Source of the DNA: Advenella sp. FME57
Lineage (GTDB): Bacteria > Pseudomonadota > Gammaproteobacteria > Burkholderiales > Burkholderiaceae_B
Assembly (NCBI RefSeq): GCF_014897675.1
Contig: NZ_JABUXU010000006.1
Coordinates: forward strand, 1 to 64,000
DNA: 64,000 nucleotides
Reading direction: 5' to 3'
Translations under genes and position numbers: made by a program
Shown: in pieces, positions 29,622 to 40,203 of the stretch
Position numbering within the stretch: position 1 is the first letter of the stretch
Layout: every line of letters starts with the position of its first letter
The notes under the pieces: model-generated
What the model was told of the DNA's origin: nothing
Database searches by the model: none
Seen by the model: the letters and a program-made list of their open reading frames with translations, nothing else

Positions 29622-30662
29622 ATGACGCCTGCGCCTTCGCCGTTGTCATTGCGCGTGCTCGTTCTTGGAGCAGGCAGCTGGGGCACAGCGCTGGCGCATG
29701 CCGCCTGCAATAATGCCCAGACCATGGTCTGGGCACGTGATCCGGAAACGGCGCGACACATCAACCAGCAGCATCGCAATCCGCGGTATCTGCAGGATAT
29801 CCCCCTGCCGCCTGGCTTGCTTGCCAGCGACAGTCTTGACCAGGCGTTTGCGTTTCTGCAAGAAGCGTCAACGTCCCTGATTATCCTGGGCACACCTGTC
29901 GCAGCCATCGCCCACACCTGTACTATTTTGCGCGAGCATCTGCCAGTTGCCGGCCTGCAAACAACGCCTGTACTATGGACCTGCAAGGGATTCGAGCAGC
30001 AAACGGCGCGCCTGCCTCACGAAGTGGTGCAGGCCATTCTTGACGATATCGTTCCGTATACCGGTGTGCTGTCCGGCCCTTCGTTTGCGCGCGAAGTGGC
30101 GCAGGGTCTTCCGGTTGCACTGACTGTGGCCAGCCGCCATGAGTGCGTCACAGCACGGGCCACAGAAGCCCTGCATGCGGGCAATACCCGCATTTATCGA
30201 AGCCAAGACGTGGTCGGCGTTGAAGTGGGCGGCGCCATGAAAAACGTTATTGCGATTGCCTGTGGCATTGCTGATGGCCTGGCACTAGGCATGAATGCAC
30301 GTGCGGCGCTCATTACCCGTGGACTGACCGAAATGAGCCGCCTGGGCCTGGCGCTGGGCGGCGAGGCCGCCACCTTCAGCGGGCTGACCGGGTTGGGCGA
30401 CCTTGTCCTGACGGCAACCGGAGACCTGTCGCGCAATCGCCAGGTGGGTGTCGCGCTGGGCCAGGGTCAGGGCCTGGATACGATCCTGTCTTCGGGCATG
30501 ACCGCCGAAGGCGTTCGCTGTGCCCGTGCCGCCCTGACCCGTGCACGCGGGCTAAATATCGATATGCCCATTACCGAAGCCGTCTGCGCTGTACTGTTCG
30601 ACAAAGTCTCCCCGCTACAGGCCGTATCCCGTCTGCTGTCACGCGAATCGCGCAACGAATAG
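29622..30662 (+). CDS. gpsA: NAD(P)H-dependent glycerol-3-phosphate dehydrogenase
   Basis: A 346-residue cytosolic enzyme that makes sn-glycerol-3-phosphate from dihydroxyacetone phosphate for phospholipids. The dinucleotide loop [11 protein letters not shown] lies near residue 16. The segments CKGFEQQT and [14 protein letters not shown] are present, and the catalytic lysine is in [15 protein letters not shown] (about K207). The length is within the usual range (330-350). It begins 6 bases after the secB stop, so translation is probably coupled. Confidence 0.97.
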   Translation: MTPAPSPLSLRVLVLGAGSWGTALAHAACNNAQTMVWARDPETARHINQQHRNPRYLQDIPLPPGLLASDSLDQAFAFLQEASTSLIILGTPVAAIAHTCTILREHLPVAGLQTTPVLWTCKGFEQQTARLPHEVVQAILDDIVPYTGVLSGPSFAREVAQGLPVALTVASRHECVTARATEALHAGNTRIYRSQDVVGVEVGGAMKNVIAIACGIADGLALGMNARAALITRGLTEMSRLGLALGGEAATFSGLTGLGDLVLTATGDLSRNRQVGVALGQGQGLDTILSSGMTAEGVRCARAALTRARGLNIDMPITEAVCAVLFDKVSPLQAVSRLLSRESRNE

Positions 30663-30741
30663 CGCAGCAGCTCCAGCACCGTCGATCGGCGACGTTATGA
30701 TCACCATTGCCACCGGGCTGCGCCGCCGTACGCGCGCATGC

Positions 30742-31659
30742 TTAACGTACTGCCCGCTTGATGGTGCTGATCGGCACCAAAGTCTCACCCGCCGCATTTT
30801 GCCTTACCGGCTTGCACCAGGCGTGCCCATACGCCACCTCTAATGACAAGCGCAATAAACCGTCTTCTCCACGACCCGCTTCCAGTGCCTCGCGAAGACG
30901 CCGGTGCCACGCTTGCCCCTTGAGTCCGTCGCCACGTGCTTCGCTCGGATTGCCGCCCAGCCCGCGCACATCCCTGAGCAGGGCATCCACCGTGCGATAG
31001 GTCAGCGTAATCACTTCCTGATCCATGACCGGATCCATAAAGCCATTTTCCAGGAGGATGTCGCCGAAATCATGCATGTCGACAAATTGCATGGTCTGGG
31101 TCTGGATACCCGCTGCCGCGACAGCGTTGCGCACTTCACGAAAGGTGCCAGGGCCTAGACAGGAAAACATGGCCAGGCCGCTGTTACCCAGGACCCGACG
31201 CCATTCGCGGATGACGTCATGCGGTAGCTGATGCCAATGCAGCGCCAGATTGGACCAGACCATATCGACCGACTCAGGCGGCATGGGCATGGCCGCCATA
31301 TCGGCGAGCGCGAAGGAAAAACCTTGCCGTCCCTTAAGTTTTTGCATGATGGATTTGAGCCCTTTGGGCACAAACTGGTTCTGGCAATGCTCAATAAAGG
31401 GCGCGCAATGGTCCACGCCGATGATCGATGCCTGCGGGTAACGCGCCGCCAGCAGATAGAGCGAATTGCCGGGGCCGCAACCGGCGTCGACGATCCGCTC
31501 GGGCGCCACCTTGATATAGCCCAGGCGATCGATCATGCGCGTGGCAATTTCGTCATAGAAAAAGCGCGCGTCTTCCAGCGTGCCACGGCGGGCAAACTGC
31601 TGACGAACATGCGTCATGTTGATGGGCAGCCGCGAAGCCGAATGAATTAGCTGGGACAT
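30742..31659 (-). CDS. SAM-dependent methyltransferase, BioC-like
   Basis: About 305 residues from the chosen start MSQLIHSASRLP. The class I methyltransferase fold is shown by IVDAGCGPGNSLYLLAARYP (motif I, about 57-76) and by VDMVWSNLALHWHQLPHDVIREWRRVL (about 142-168). The phrase ARRGTLEDARFFYDEIATRMIDRL resembles the N-terminus of BioC, the malonyl-ACP methyltransferase that starts biotin synthesis. No other bio gene is nearby, so the true substrate is open. A longer frame to 31719 is possible but has no clear ribosome site. The gene is divergent from comF. Confidence 0.8.
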   Translation of the reverse strand: MSQLIHSASRLPINMTHVRQQFARRGTLEDARFFYDEIATRMIDRLGYIKVAPERIVDAGCGPGNSLYLLAARYPQASIIGVDHCAPFIEHCQNQFVPKGLKSIMQKLKGRQGFSFALADMAAMPMPPESVDMVWSNLALHWHQLPHDVIREWRRVLGNSGLAMFSCLGPGTFREVRNAVAAAGIQTQTMQFVDMHDFGDILLENGFMDPVMDQEVITLTYRTVDALLRDVRGLGGNPSEARGDGLKGQAWHRRLREALEAGRGEDGLLRLSLEVAYGHAWCKPVRQNAAGETLVPISTIKRAVR

Positions 31660-31739
31660 TGGTATCACAAACCCGTTTGATGCCAGAGCTGTCTTCTGGC
31701 AGATTATGCAATCTGCCATTGTAATGAAGGAGACCAGTC

Positions 31740-32549
31740 ATGACTGCCGTCAGGCCGTTTTCCCCACGATTTTCCTATTTGCGCGCACGTCTGTCCGCTG
31801 CCATCGGGGCCGCTTGCGCGCTGTGCAATGCAACTGCGCCATTAGGCCGGCTCTGCCCCGGATGCACAAGCGACGTGCAGCATTCCATGCGCGAACATCC
31901 GTGGCGCTGCGCCCGCTGCGCGCTGGCACTGCCGGCGCCAGGGCCATGCCCGGACTGCGCCGACCAGGCGCCATCGCTGGAAAAAGTTATCGCTGCCTTT
32001 GACTATGTTGGCCCGGCAGACAGCCTGATTCTGCGCTACAAGAACGCCCGTCAGTTTCAGTTGGCCACCGCGTTTGCGGCGCTGGCCGTTGATGCGATCC
32101 GGCTGGGCAGCCAGGGGAACGGCTCACCACCATGGCCTGCCTTGACGCCACTGATCCCGATTCCCGGCAGCCGCCGCTCGCTGCAGCGGCGCGGCTTCAA
32201 TCCGGCCGCCGAGTTCGCCTGCAGACTGGGCCGATTATTGAACATGCCGGTGCTGCATTCGCTGCTATACCGTGAACCCGACCATCTGAAGCAAAGTACG
32301 CTGAACCGCCGACAGCGGCGCGCCAACACCGCACATCTGTATTATTGCGCTCGAAATTGCCATTTGCCGTGTGCGGTTCTGGTGGACGACGTACTGACCA
32401 CGGGCAGCACACTCAATACCGCCGCCAGGGCACTGATCGCAGCCGGCGTAGACCGGGTATTTGCCGTGGTCATCGCCAGAACGCCCTGCGTCGCGCGCGA
32501 TGAGCCCGACAGTATCGGTTTGCCGGATCACCCATCAGAGCACGACTGA
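31740..32549 (+). CDS. comF: ComF family amidophosphoribosyltransferase-like protein
   Basis: A 269-residue protein. An N-terminal double zinc ribbon carries the cysteine pairs CALC, CPGC, CARC and CPDC (about residues 25-75). The C-terminal phosphoribosyltransferase fold has the motif VLVDDVLTTGSTLNTAARAL near residue 220. ComF (GntX) proteins link to DNA uptake and handle PRPP-like ligands; the enzyme activity is unproven. GGAG lies 6 bases before the ATG. The competence gene dprA is also in this window but far away. Confidence 0.9.
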   Translation: MTAVRPFSPRFSYLRARLSAAIGAACALCNATAPLGRLCPGCTSDVQHSMREHPWRCARCALALPAPGPCPDCADQAPSLEKVIAAFDYVGPADSLILRYKNARQFQLATAFAALAVDAIRLGSQGNGSPPWPALTPLIPIPGSRRSLQRRGFNPAAEFACRLGRLLNMPVLHSLLYREPDHLKQSTLNRRQRRANTAHLYYCARNCHLPCAVLVDDVLTTGSTLNTAARALIAAGVDRVFAVVIARTPCVARDEPDSIGLPDHPSEHD

Positions 32550-32779
32550 CCAGCCCACCACTGACTGCGAAGCGAAACGGTGCGGAACACACACGCTTCG
32601 TGTCCCTGGTGGTCGCCTGGCCTGTTGCCGGAAAGCCAACCCGATCCCTCGACGGAGCCAGCCGGCGCCGCCAGCTTCTATCGGGTTCCTCTACATCCCT
32701 GGCAGACCTAACTACCTTGATTCCGTACCTATCGAATTGGGGTTTTCCATTATTTTCTCGATAGTCAGGAATTGATTAT

Positions 32780-32807
32780 TTGATTATTGAGAAATTAACG
32801 TTATTCT
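32780..32807 (+). promoter_or_regulatory. Candidate promoter of the IclR gene, over a TGATTATT repeat
   Basis: TTGATT (32780-32785) and TATTCT (32802-32807) are 16 bases apart. An exact 8-base direct repeat TGATTATT (32773-32780 and 32781-32788) lies across the -35, a possible operator. The 288-base stretch 32550-32837 that contains it holds no other gene. Confidence 0.45.
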
Positions 32808-32837
32808 GCGTTTCTCTTCTTCTTTTCCAACAGGGTC

Positions 32838-33593
32838 ATGCTTTCTCAATCGGACAAAGGTGGCGCTGATCGCGCGCTTTATATTCTGTCGGTTTTCGCC
32901 AAAATCGAGCGGCCAGTTACCGTGGCCGAGCTGATCACGCTTACCGGTTTGCCACAGAGCACCCTTTACCGACAACTGACACTACTGAAAAAGTGGGGGT
33001 TTGTTTTCGAATCACAGGGCCAGTACATGCCCGGCCCCGGATGCCTGCCGCTGGCGTGGGGCTTCAGTCAATCGTCCTTTCTTTTGCAGCATGCACGCAG
33101 GGATATGCTGACCCTGTCCACCCAGACCGGTGAATCGGTCGGCATACTGGTTGCGCTGGATGCGATGGCGGTCTGCCTGGATATGGTCGAAAGCACAAAT
33201 TCCCTGCGCTGTTCATTCGTCAAGGGGCGCTCGCTGCCATTGATCCGCGGGGCGTCCGCCAAATCCCTGCTGGCCTTTCTGCCCGCAGCCAAGCAGCAGG
33301 TAATTGTGCAGGAAGCCGTGCAGCAGAATTTGCTAACCGGCACGCAAGCCGAGCAATTGGCGGCAGATTTGCGCCAAATTCAGCAGCAAGGCTTTGCGGT
33401 ATCCGAAGGCGAAGTAGACGACGGGGTTTGGGGCGTCAGCGCCCCGCTCTTTCAGCACAAACGGATCGCACTTGGATCCATTACCCTGATGGCGCCCACT
33501 GCCCGGGCCCTGCCACGAAGTCAGCAACTGATTGATGCAACCGTGAAGGCTGCAGCCAATATTTCAACCACGCTTAAAGCGCTCCTGGTTTAA
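32838..33593 (+). CDS. IclR family transcriptional regulator
   Basis: A 251-residue regulator. The N-terminal winged helix-turn-helix (about 10-75) includes ADRALYILSVFAKIERPVT and TGLPQSTLYRQLTLLKKWGFV. The C-terminal GAF-like effector domain (about 85-245) includes ESVGILVALDAMAVCLDMVE and GWGVSAPL-type residues. It is upstream of, and on the same strand as, the importer and hutG, 19 bases before the binding protein gene. It probably senses the imported substrate or its catabolite. The start has only a short AGGG close to the ATG. Confidence 0.93.
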   Translation: MLSQSDKGGADRALYILSVFAKIERPVTVAELITLTGLPQSTLYRQLTLLKKWGFVFESQGQYMPGPGCLPLAWGFSQSSFLLQHARRDMLTLSTQTGESVGILVALDAMAVCLDMVESTNSLRCSFVKGRSLPLIRGASAKSLLAFLPAAKQQVIVQEAVQQNLLTGTQAEQLAADLRQIQQQGFAVSEGEVDDGVWGVSAPLFQHKRIALGSITLMAPTARALPRSQQLIDATVKAAANISTTLKALLV

Positions 33594-33612
33594 CTCACGT
33601 GAAGGAACTTCC

Positions 33613-34347
33613 ATGAAGACATTTTTTCTTACCGCTCTGCTGGCTCTTGGCCTGGCAGCACCCTCCCTTTCTGTTGCTGCCGATGCGCCATTGCGCGTGG
33701 TCACCGACGCCACCTTTCCACCCATGGAGTTTTTCCAGGATGGCAAACCTACCGGCTTTGATATTGAGCTGATGCATGCGCTGGGCAAAGAAATGAACCG
33801 CCCGATAGAACTGACCAACATTGACTTCAAGGGCCTGATTCCTGCCATTGTGTCCGGTCGCGCAGATGCGGCCATTTCAGGCATCTACATTACGCCAGAG
33901 CGCAAAAATGTTGTGGACTTTACCGCTTCGTACTATGCGGGCGGCCTGGTCGTACTGACCAAGAAAGACAACAATATCAAAAGCATCAAGGACCTGGATG
34001 GCAAGAAAGTCTCGGTCCAGGTCGGAACTAAATCGGTCAACTATCTGACCGAGCATTTGCCCAACGTCAAGCGCGTCGAAGTGGAAAAGAATGAAGAAAT
34101 GTTCAATCTGGTTAAGATCGGCCGCGCCGATGCGGCAGTGACCGGCAGGCCGGCCGCCAAACTCTACGCCCAGCACAATCCGGATTTTATCGTTCTGGAC
34201 GACCAGATCACCACTGAAGAATACGGCATTGCCGTGAGCAAATCACAACCGCAAGTGCATGATGCGCTGAACGCAGCGCTGAAGAAAATCCGTGACAACG
34301 GCACCTATCAGAAGATCGTGGACAAATGGTTTGAGGCCAAATCATGA
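33613..34347 (+). CDS. Periplasmic polar amino acid-binding protein (HisJ/ArtJ type)
   Basis: A 244-residue solute-binding protein of the family 3 type. A signal peptide (1-22, cleavage near SVA-AD) is followed by LRVVTDATFPPMEFFQDGKPTGFDIELMHALGKEM and IVSGRADAAISGIYITPERK, the conserved ligand-binding regions. The length is typical (about 240). GAAGGA lies 6 bases upstream. It overlaps the permease start by four bases (ATGA). The ligand is inferred as histidine-like from the hutG neighbour. Confidence 0.93.
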   Translation: MKTFFLTALLALGLAAPSLSVAADAPLRVVTDATFPPMEFFQDGKPTGFDIELMHALGKEMNRPIELTNIDFKGLIPAIVSGRADAAISGIYITPERKNVVDFTASYYAGGLVVLTKKDNNIKSIKDLDGKKVSVQVGTKSVNYLTEHLPNVKRVEVEKNEEMFNLVKIGRADAAVTGRPAAKLYAQHNPDFIVLDDQITTEEYGIAVSKSQPQVHDALNAALKKIRDNGTYQKIVDKWFEAKS

Positions 34348-35008
34348 ATCTGGATTTCACTCCTGTCCTCTCCGGCTGGGAACCTTTGCTGCGCGGGACC
34401 CTGGTGACCATTGAGGTGACTGCCGGCGCATTGCTGCTCTCGTGCTTCGTCGGTTTGCTCATCGGCATCGGGCGCCTGAATCCCGAGCGCAAATTTATCT
34501 ATATGTTGTGCAGCACTTATCTGACGATTTTCCGCGGCACACCCCTGCTGGTACAGTTATTTATCTGGTTCTTCGGGTTGCCCCAATTTGGCATTCTTTT
34601 GCCGGCCTACCTGTGCGGCGTACTGGGGCTGGGCATGTATTCGGCCTCGTATGTCTCCGAAGTTGTTCGCGGCTCCATTCAATCCGTGGACAAAGGCCAG
34701 GGCGAAGCGGCCAGGTCACTGGGCATGTCTACGCGCCAGGCCATGCGTAAAATCATTCTGCCCCAGGCGCTGGTACGCATGATCCCGCCATTGGGCAACG
34801 AGTTTATCGCGCTCATCAAAAACTCTGCCCTGGTATCTTTGCTGACGATTCACGATGTGATGCATGAAGGCCAGAAAATTATCAGCGTGTCATATCGCTC
34901 ACTTGAAACATATTTGGTCATTGCCCTCATTTATCTTGTGCTGACCGCCACCGCAATGTTCATCTTGCGCAAAGTAGAAAACTCACTCAAAGCCGGAGGA
35001 ATGGTTCA

Positions 35009-35012
<4 letters not shown>
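34344..35012 (+). CDS. Polar amino acid ABC permease (HisM/GlnP type)
   Basis: A 222-residue inner-membrane permease with about five membrane helices. The EAA coupling loop reads [40 protein letters not shown] (about residues 117-157). The Ile/Phe-rich [15 protein letters not shown] segment near residue 55 is the family mark. Only one permease gene is present, so the transporter must use a homodimer, unlike the HisQM heterodimer. It overlaps both neighbours by four bases. Confidence 0.94.
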
Positions 35013-35764
<752 letters not shown>

Positions 35765-35779
35765 ATTTCACTGATCATA

Positions 35780-36730
35780 ATGACAAAAGCAATATTTTCC
35801 TGGCATGGCAGAGTGGACGCTTCCGAACGTGGTGATACCTGCCGGATCCACCAAATTGCCCAGCCACTGGGTAACAGTCTTCCCGACGCTTTGAACGGGC
35901 AAGCGGTTGTTCTGGGGTTTTGCTGCGACGAAGGCGTCAGTCGTAACTATGGCCGCATCGGCGCACGTCAGGCGCCGGACCATGTGCGTGGGGCGCTTGC
36001 CGGTCTGCCTGCCCATAAACTGCAACGCCTTTACGACGCCGGCGATATTGAATGCGAAGGCCATAACCTGGAACTGGCGCAACGCCAGCTGGCAAACAGA
36101 ATTGGCGCCCTGCTCAACACCTCTTCACGCCTGGCTGTCATCGGCGGCGGTCATGAAATTGCCTACGGCAGTTATCTGGGACTGGATCAGCATTTGCAGA
36201 CAACGGCGCAGTCGGGTACCGTGCTGGTGCTTAATTTGGATGCGCATTTTGATTTACGTACCAGCCGGCCTGGCAGCTCGGGCACCCCGTTCGACCAGGT
36301 ATTGGAACACGCGGCGCAACACGGTCGGTCTGTTCGTTATTGCTGCCTGGGGGTCTCGCTCCTGTCCAATACCCCAGCCCTGTTCAACCGGGCACGGGAA
36401 CTGGATGTGGCCTATCTGCAAGACACGCAGATGCAGGAAAGCCAGTTACCGCAGATCCGGCAGTTTGTGGCTGCACAATTGCAGGAGGCGTCTCATCTTT
36501 ATCTGACCATTGATATGGACGTGCTCCCAGCCTGGCAGGCGCCTGGCGTATCTGCGCCAGCCGCTTACGGCGTGGGCCTGACGGTCGTCGAAACGATTCT
36601 GGGTATGGCCCAGGAGTCGGGCAAGCTGCGACTACTGGATATAGCAGAGGTCAACCCTGAGCATGACCATGACGGGCTGACGGCTAAAACCGCAGCAAGG
36701 CTGATCTGGCGATATCTGCAACCGGCATGA
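35780..36730 (+). CDS. hutG: Formimidoylglutamase (arginase/agmatinase family)
   Basis: A 316-residue ureohydrolase. The binuclear manganese ligands are present: GGGHE (about 122-126), NLDAHFDLR (about 153-161) and the pair in TIDMDVLPAWQAPGVSAPA (about 240-258). The phrases DEGVSRNYGRIGARQAPDHVR and VLNLDAHFDLR fit HutG, which splits N-formimino-L-glutamate into glutamate and formamide in histidine breakdown. Agmatinase or guanidinobutyrase remain alternatives. It follows the importer by 15 bases with no terminator between. The other hut genes are not in the window. Confidence 0.85.
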   Translation: MTKAIFSWHGRVDASERGDTCRIHQIAQPLGNSLPDALNGQAVVLGFCCDEGVSRNYGRIGARQAPDHVRGALAGLPAHKLQRLYDAGDIECEGHNLELAQRQLANRIGALLNTSSRLAVIGGGHEIAYGSYLGLDQHLQTTAQSGTVLVLNLDAHFDLRTSRPGSSGTPFDQVLEHAAQHGRSVRYCCLGVSLLSNTPALFNRARELDVAYLQDTQMQESQLPQIRQFVAAQLQEASHLYLTIDMDVLPAWQAPGVSAPAAYGVGLTVVETILGMAQESGKLRLLDIAEVNPEHDHDGLTAKTAARLIWRYLQPA

Positions 36731-36740
36731 TGTAAGTATT

Positions 36741-36784
36741 CAGGCGCTGTGGGCCGTAACGCGCCTGCCACGCTTTAGCGCCTG
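36741..36784. repeat. Inverted repeat after hutG
   Basis: An 8-base perfect inverted repeat (36741-36748 and 36777-36784) with a GC-rich 28-base interior lies between the converging hutG and trmL genes. No T run follows, so it is at best a weak or Rho-assisted terminator. Confidence 0.4.
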
Positions 36785-36837
36785 GCTGATTGTGGGAAAT
36801 GTTGCTTTTTCCGGCCAGCATTCAGGCGTCATCAACG

Positions 36838-37302
36838 CTAGCTGCCCGACGCAAACCCCAGTTGCCGCCATGCTTCGTAACTGACAATGGCCACGGCATT
36901 GGACAGATTCAGGCTCCGGTTATTGGGCAACATCGGGATTCTCAGACGTTCGCTGTTGGCGAAGGTCGCCATGACCTCGGGAGCAAGCCCGGTGGTTTCA
37001 GCGCCAAAAAGCAGCACATCCCCATCCTGAAACGCCACATCGGTATAGGCGCGCGTGCCTTTAGTGGTGATGGCAAATATCCGCTGACCAGGCACGCTGG
37101 CCACAAACGCGGCATAGTCCGGGTAAATTGTCACCTTGGCCAGATCGTGATAATCCAGTCCAGCGCGGCGCATTTTTGCATCATCAATGCGAAACCCCAT
37201 GGGCTCAATCAAATGCAGCCAGCAGCCATTGTTGGCGATCAGCCGGATAATATTGCCGGTATTGGGAGCAATTTTGGGTTCGAACAGGGCGATATGGAGC
37301 AT
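36838..37302 (-). CDS. trmL: tRNA (cytidine(34)-2'-O)-methyltransferase TrmL
   Basis: A 154-residue SPOUT methyltransferase that 2'-O-methylates position 34 of tRNA-Leu isoacceptors. The alignable N-terminus [20 protein letters not shown] is followed by [20 protein letters not shown] and the trefoil-knot SAM site [14 protein letters not shown] and [19 protein letters not shown]. The ATG at 37302 is chosen because E. coli TrmL starts at the matching residue; a TTG at 37308 would add two residues. It follows trkH by 45 bases. Confidence 0.94.
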   Translation of the reverse strand: MLHIALFEPKIAPNTGNIIRLIANNGCWLHLIEPMGFRIDDAKMRRAGLDYHDLAKVTIYPDYAAFVASVPGQRIFAITTKGTRAYTDVAFQDGDVLLFGAETTGLAPEVMATFANSERLRIPMLPNNRSLNLSNAVAIVSYEAWRQLGFASGS

Positions 37303-37347
37303 GGGCAACGTCAGCTGAACGATAAGTGTGCGGGCATAATAGGCGCC

Positions 37348-38817
37348 TTATTTTTTCCAGAATCCGGGCGTAAAGAGCACCAGAACGGTAAAGAACTCCA
37401 GCCGGCCGATCAGCATGGCAAAAGTGCACACCCAGATCTGAAAATCGCTCAGGCCGGAGTAATTGCTCATGGGCCCAACGGCGCCCAGGCCCGGACCGAT
37501 ATTGGACAGACTGGCAAAGACCGCCGATGATGCCGTAGTGAAGTCCAGGCCGGACACCACCATCACGCCGGTGAGCACTACGTTCATGATAACAAACACC
37601 AGCACGAACACCATGATGGATGAAATAATCGCCGGCGGCACGATCCGCCGGTGCAACTTCACGGGACAAACGGCATGCGGGTGCAACACCTTGCGCAGCT
37701 CGGCGCCAATTTGCTTGAAAATCACAATGACCCGAATCAGCTTGATCCCACCACCGGTGGAGCCGGCGGACGAAGAAAAACTGCCCAACATGAGCATCAG
37801 AACCGGCAGCAGCACCGGCCAGTGCAGATAGTCGGCATTGGCAAAGCCTGTGGTCGTGGCCAGCGATATGGTATTGAACATGCCAAAACGCAGCGCTTCG
37901 AGCATGCTTGGATAGATGCCATCAAAATACAGCCAGGCGCTGACGCCCAGCCCGCCAAGCACCATAATGCCGACGAATACTTTTGTTTGCGGACAGGTGA
38001 TGTAATAACGCAGATTGCGATGCCTCAACACGTTGTAATGCGTGGCAAAGCTGATGCCGGCCAGGACCATGAATACGCAGGCAACTGCATCGACCATGGG
38101 GGAGTCATAATGCAGAAAACCGTCATCGTAAATCGAGAAACCGCCCAATGCCATAGTGGATGCCGCATGACACCAGGCGTCAAACCACGATAGGCCCGCC
38201 AGCCGATAGCTGATGACGCATAGCGTTGATATCGAAATATAAATGGTATACAGCGCCTTGGCTGTCCCGGCAATGCGAGGCGTCAGCTTTTCTTCCTTCA
38301 TGGGGCCGGGAATTTCACCTCGCATGATCTGGTAACCACCCACGCCCAGCAGCGGCATGACGGCAACGGCCAACACCAGAATGCCCATACCGCCTACCCA
38401 AATAAGGGTGACACGCCAGATATTGACCGAAGGCGGCAACGCCGAGATATTGTTCAATACCGAACCACCGGTGGTCGTAATTCCCGACATGGCTTCGTAA
38501 TACGCATGCGTAAAGCTCAGCGAATACCCTTCTATGCTGGCATCGATCACGAAGGGCAGCGAAGCGATCAGCGGAAACACCAGCCAGACCAGTGATACCA
38601 GCAGCAGCCCGTTGCGTGCGTTGAGCTCAGCCTTGGAGCTGCTGGTGAGCTTCCATAGCACGGCCGATATCCCCAGCGAGATACCCAGGCTGATCAGAAA
38701 GGCATTGTGCGCGCCATCTTCAAAATAAAGCGAGACGGCCAGCGGAAACAGCAGTACGGTGGAAAAGCCAAGCATTGTCAGGCTGAGCGCATGCAGGACA
38801 TTCAGAATATTGCGCAT
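37348..38817 (-). CDS. trkH: Trk potassium uptake channel TrkH
   Basis: A 489-residue inner-membrane potassium channel subunit with about ten membrane helices and four pore loops. Pore-loop motifs include YYEAMSGITTTGGSVLNN, HAASTMALGGFSIYDDG, and FNTISLATTTGFANADY. The C-terminal VFASLSNIGPGLGAVGPMSNYSGLSDF contains the fourth. The length is close to E. coli TrkH (483). It begins 9 bases after the trkA stop, so the two partners are made from one mRNA. Confidence 0.96.
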   Translation of the reverse strand: MRNILNVLHALSLTMLGFSTVLLFPLAVSLYFEDGAHNAFLISLGISLGISAVLWKLTSSSKAELNARNGLLLVSLVWLVFPLIASLPFVIDASIEGYSLSFTHAYYEAMSGITTTGGSVLNNISALPPSVNIWRVTLIWVGGMGILVLAVAVMPLLGVGGYQIMRGEIPGPMKEEKLTPRIAGTAKALYTIYISISTLCVISYRLAGLSWFDAWCHAASTMALGGFSIYDDGFLHYDSPMVDAVACVFMVLAGISFATHYNVLRHRNLRYYITCPQTKVFVGIMVLGGLGVSAWLYFDGIYPSMLEALRFGMFNTISLATTTGFANADYLHWPVLLPVLMLMLGSFSSSAGSTGGGIKLIRVIVIFKQIGAELRKVLHPHAVCPVKLHRRIVPPAIISSIMVFVLVFVIMNVVLTGVMVVSGLDFTTASSAVFASLSNIGPGLGAVGPMSNYSGLSDFQIWVCTFAMLIGRLEFFTVLVLFTPGFWKK

Positions 38818-38826
38818 GTAGGCTGC

Positions 38827-40203
38827 CTAGAAGAAAAACACGGAAACCTGGAAGAGTTTTTCGACCCGCCGCATATCGTGCCGATTGCCGGCAAAAACCA
38901 CCACATGATCGCCCGGCTCGATAATCGTTGCCGGTTCGGGCAGAATAACGTCCTCTTCGCGCAAAATTGCCGCCACGATGGCGGTTCTTGGTAATTTCAA
39001 TTCAGCAATGGACTTGCCCACGACCTGGGAGCTCTTGCTGTCGCCATTGACTTCAAACTCAATGGCTTCGGCATTGCCCCAGCGCAGCCGATGTCCGGCG
39101 ACCACGGCGCCTTGCCGCACATCACGTAGCAAGGCCCCAATGGTCGCCTGGGAAGGCGAGACAGCAATATCGATCAGGCTGCCTTCCATCAATTCGCCAT
39201 AGGCCTTGCGATTGATCAGGGCCACAACCTTGCGTGCGCCCAGCCGCTTGGCCAGCAAGGACGACATGATATTGTCTTCATCATCATTGGTGACGGCCAG
39301 AAACGTGTCCATTTCTTCGATATTTTCGTTATCGAGCAGGGCCTCATCGGTCGCATCGCCATGCAGGACCAGCACTTTGCTGGGCAACAAGGTTGCCAGG
39401 GTCTCACAACGCTCGCGGTTGCTTTCCAAAATACGCACGTTATAGCTGCCTTCGGACAGCTTGCGGGCAAGCCGGTAGCCGATATTGCCGCCGCCGGCAA
39501 TCATGACGGTACGCACCTTGCGCGAAACGTACTGCAACTTGGCTACCGCCTCCTTGCCTTCCTGCGTATCGACAGCAACAACCAGCTCGTCACCTTGCTC
39601 AATGGCAGACTGATGATCCAGCGCCACCGAGGCGCCATTGCGGAAAATTTCCAGCACGCGGGCATTGATGTTCGGTAAATTGTGGCCAGTCTGATTGACG
39701 CGTACATTGATTAGCGGGCTGACCCGGCCGATGCGGATGATAAGCAGGCTTAAGCGGCCCCCGCCGAACTCCACTACCTGCAAGGCTTCCGGAAATTCGA
39801 TCAGGCTGTGCAGGTAGGTAGTGACACTGTTTTCAGGGCTGATCACGGAATCAACGCCAAAGCTCTCCTTGATCAGCTCTGGATTGCTGGAAAAATCGTA
39901 GCTGCGGACACGGGAAATGCGGCGCGGAATATTGAAGACATCTTTGGCAATCCGACAGGCAACCAGATTGACCGGATCGGTAGCCGCACAGGCAACCAGC
40001 AGGTCGGTATCATCGGCGCCTGCCGCGCGCAGCACTTCGGGCATAGAAGCGTCGCCCTGCACGCCACGAAGGTCAATACGGTCCTGCAGGTAGCGCAGGC
40101 GCTCTCCATCGGTGTCGACAATCGTGATATCGTTTTTTTCAGAAACAAGATTCTCGGCGACGCTCGCACCAACGCGCCCTGCGCCAAGGATCAGGATCTT
40201 CAT
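38827..40203 (-). CDS. trkA: Trk potassium transporter NAD-binding protein TrkA
   Basis: A 458-residue peripheral cytoplasmic subunit that gates TrkH. It has two RCK repeats. The first Rossmann loop is LILGAGRVGASVAENL at the N-terminus; the second is MIAGGGNIGYRLARKL near residue 240. Each is followed by a TrkA-C domain. The length matches E. coli TrkA (458). Its ATG overlaps the stop of the upstream response regulator as ATGA, so translation should be coupled. Confidence 0.97.
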   Translation of the reverse strand: MKILILGAGRVGASVAENLVSEKNDITIVDTDGERLRYLQDRIDLRGVQGDASMPEVLRAAGADDTDLLVACAATDPVNLVACRIAKDVFNIPRRISRVRSYDFSSNPELIKESFGVDSVISPENSVTTYLHSLIEFPEALQVVEFGGGRLSLLIIRIGRVSPLINVRVNQTGHNLPNINARVLEIFRNGASVALDHQSAIEQGDELVVAVDTQEGKEAVAKLQYVSRKVRTVMIAGGGNIGYRLARKLSEGSYNVRILESNRERCETLATLLPSKVLVLHGDATDEALLDNENIEEMDTFLAVTNDDEDNIMSSLLAKRLGARKVVALINRKAYGELMEGSLIDIAVSPSQATIGALLRDVRQGAVVAGHRLRWGNAEAIEFEVNGDSKSSQVVGKSIAELKLPRTAIVAAILREEDVILPEPATIIEPGDHVVVFAGNRHDMRRVEKLFQVSVFFF

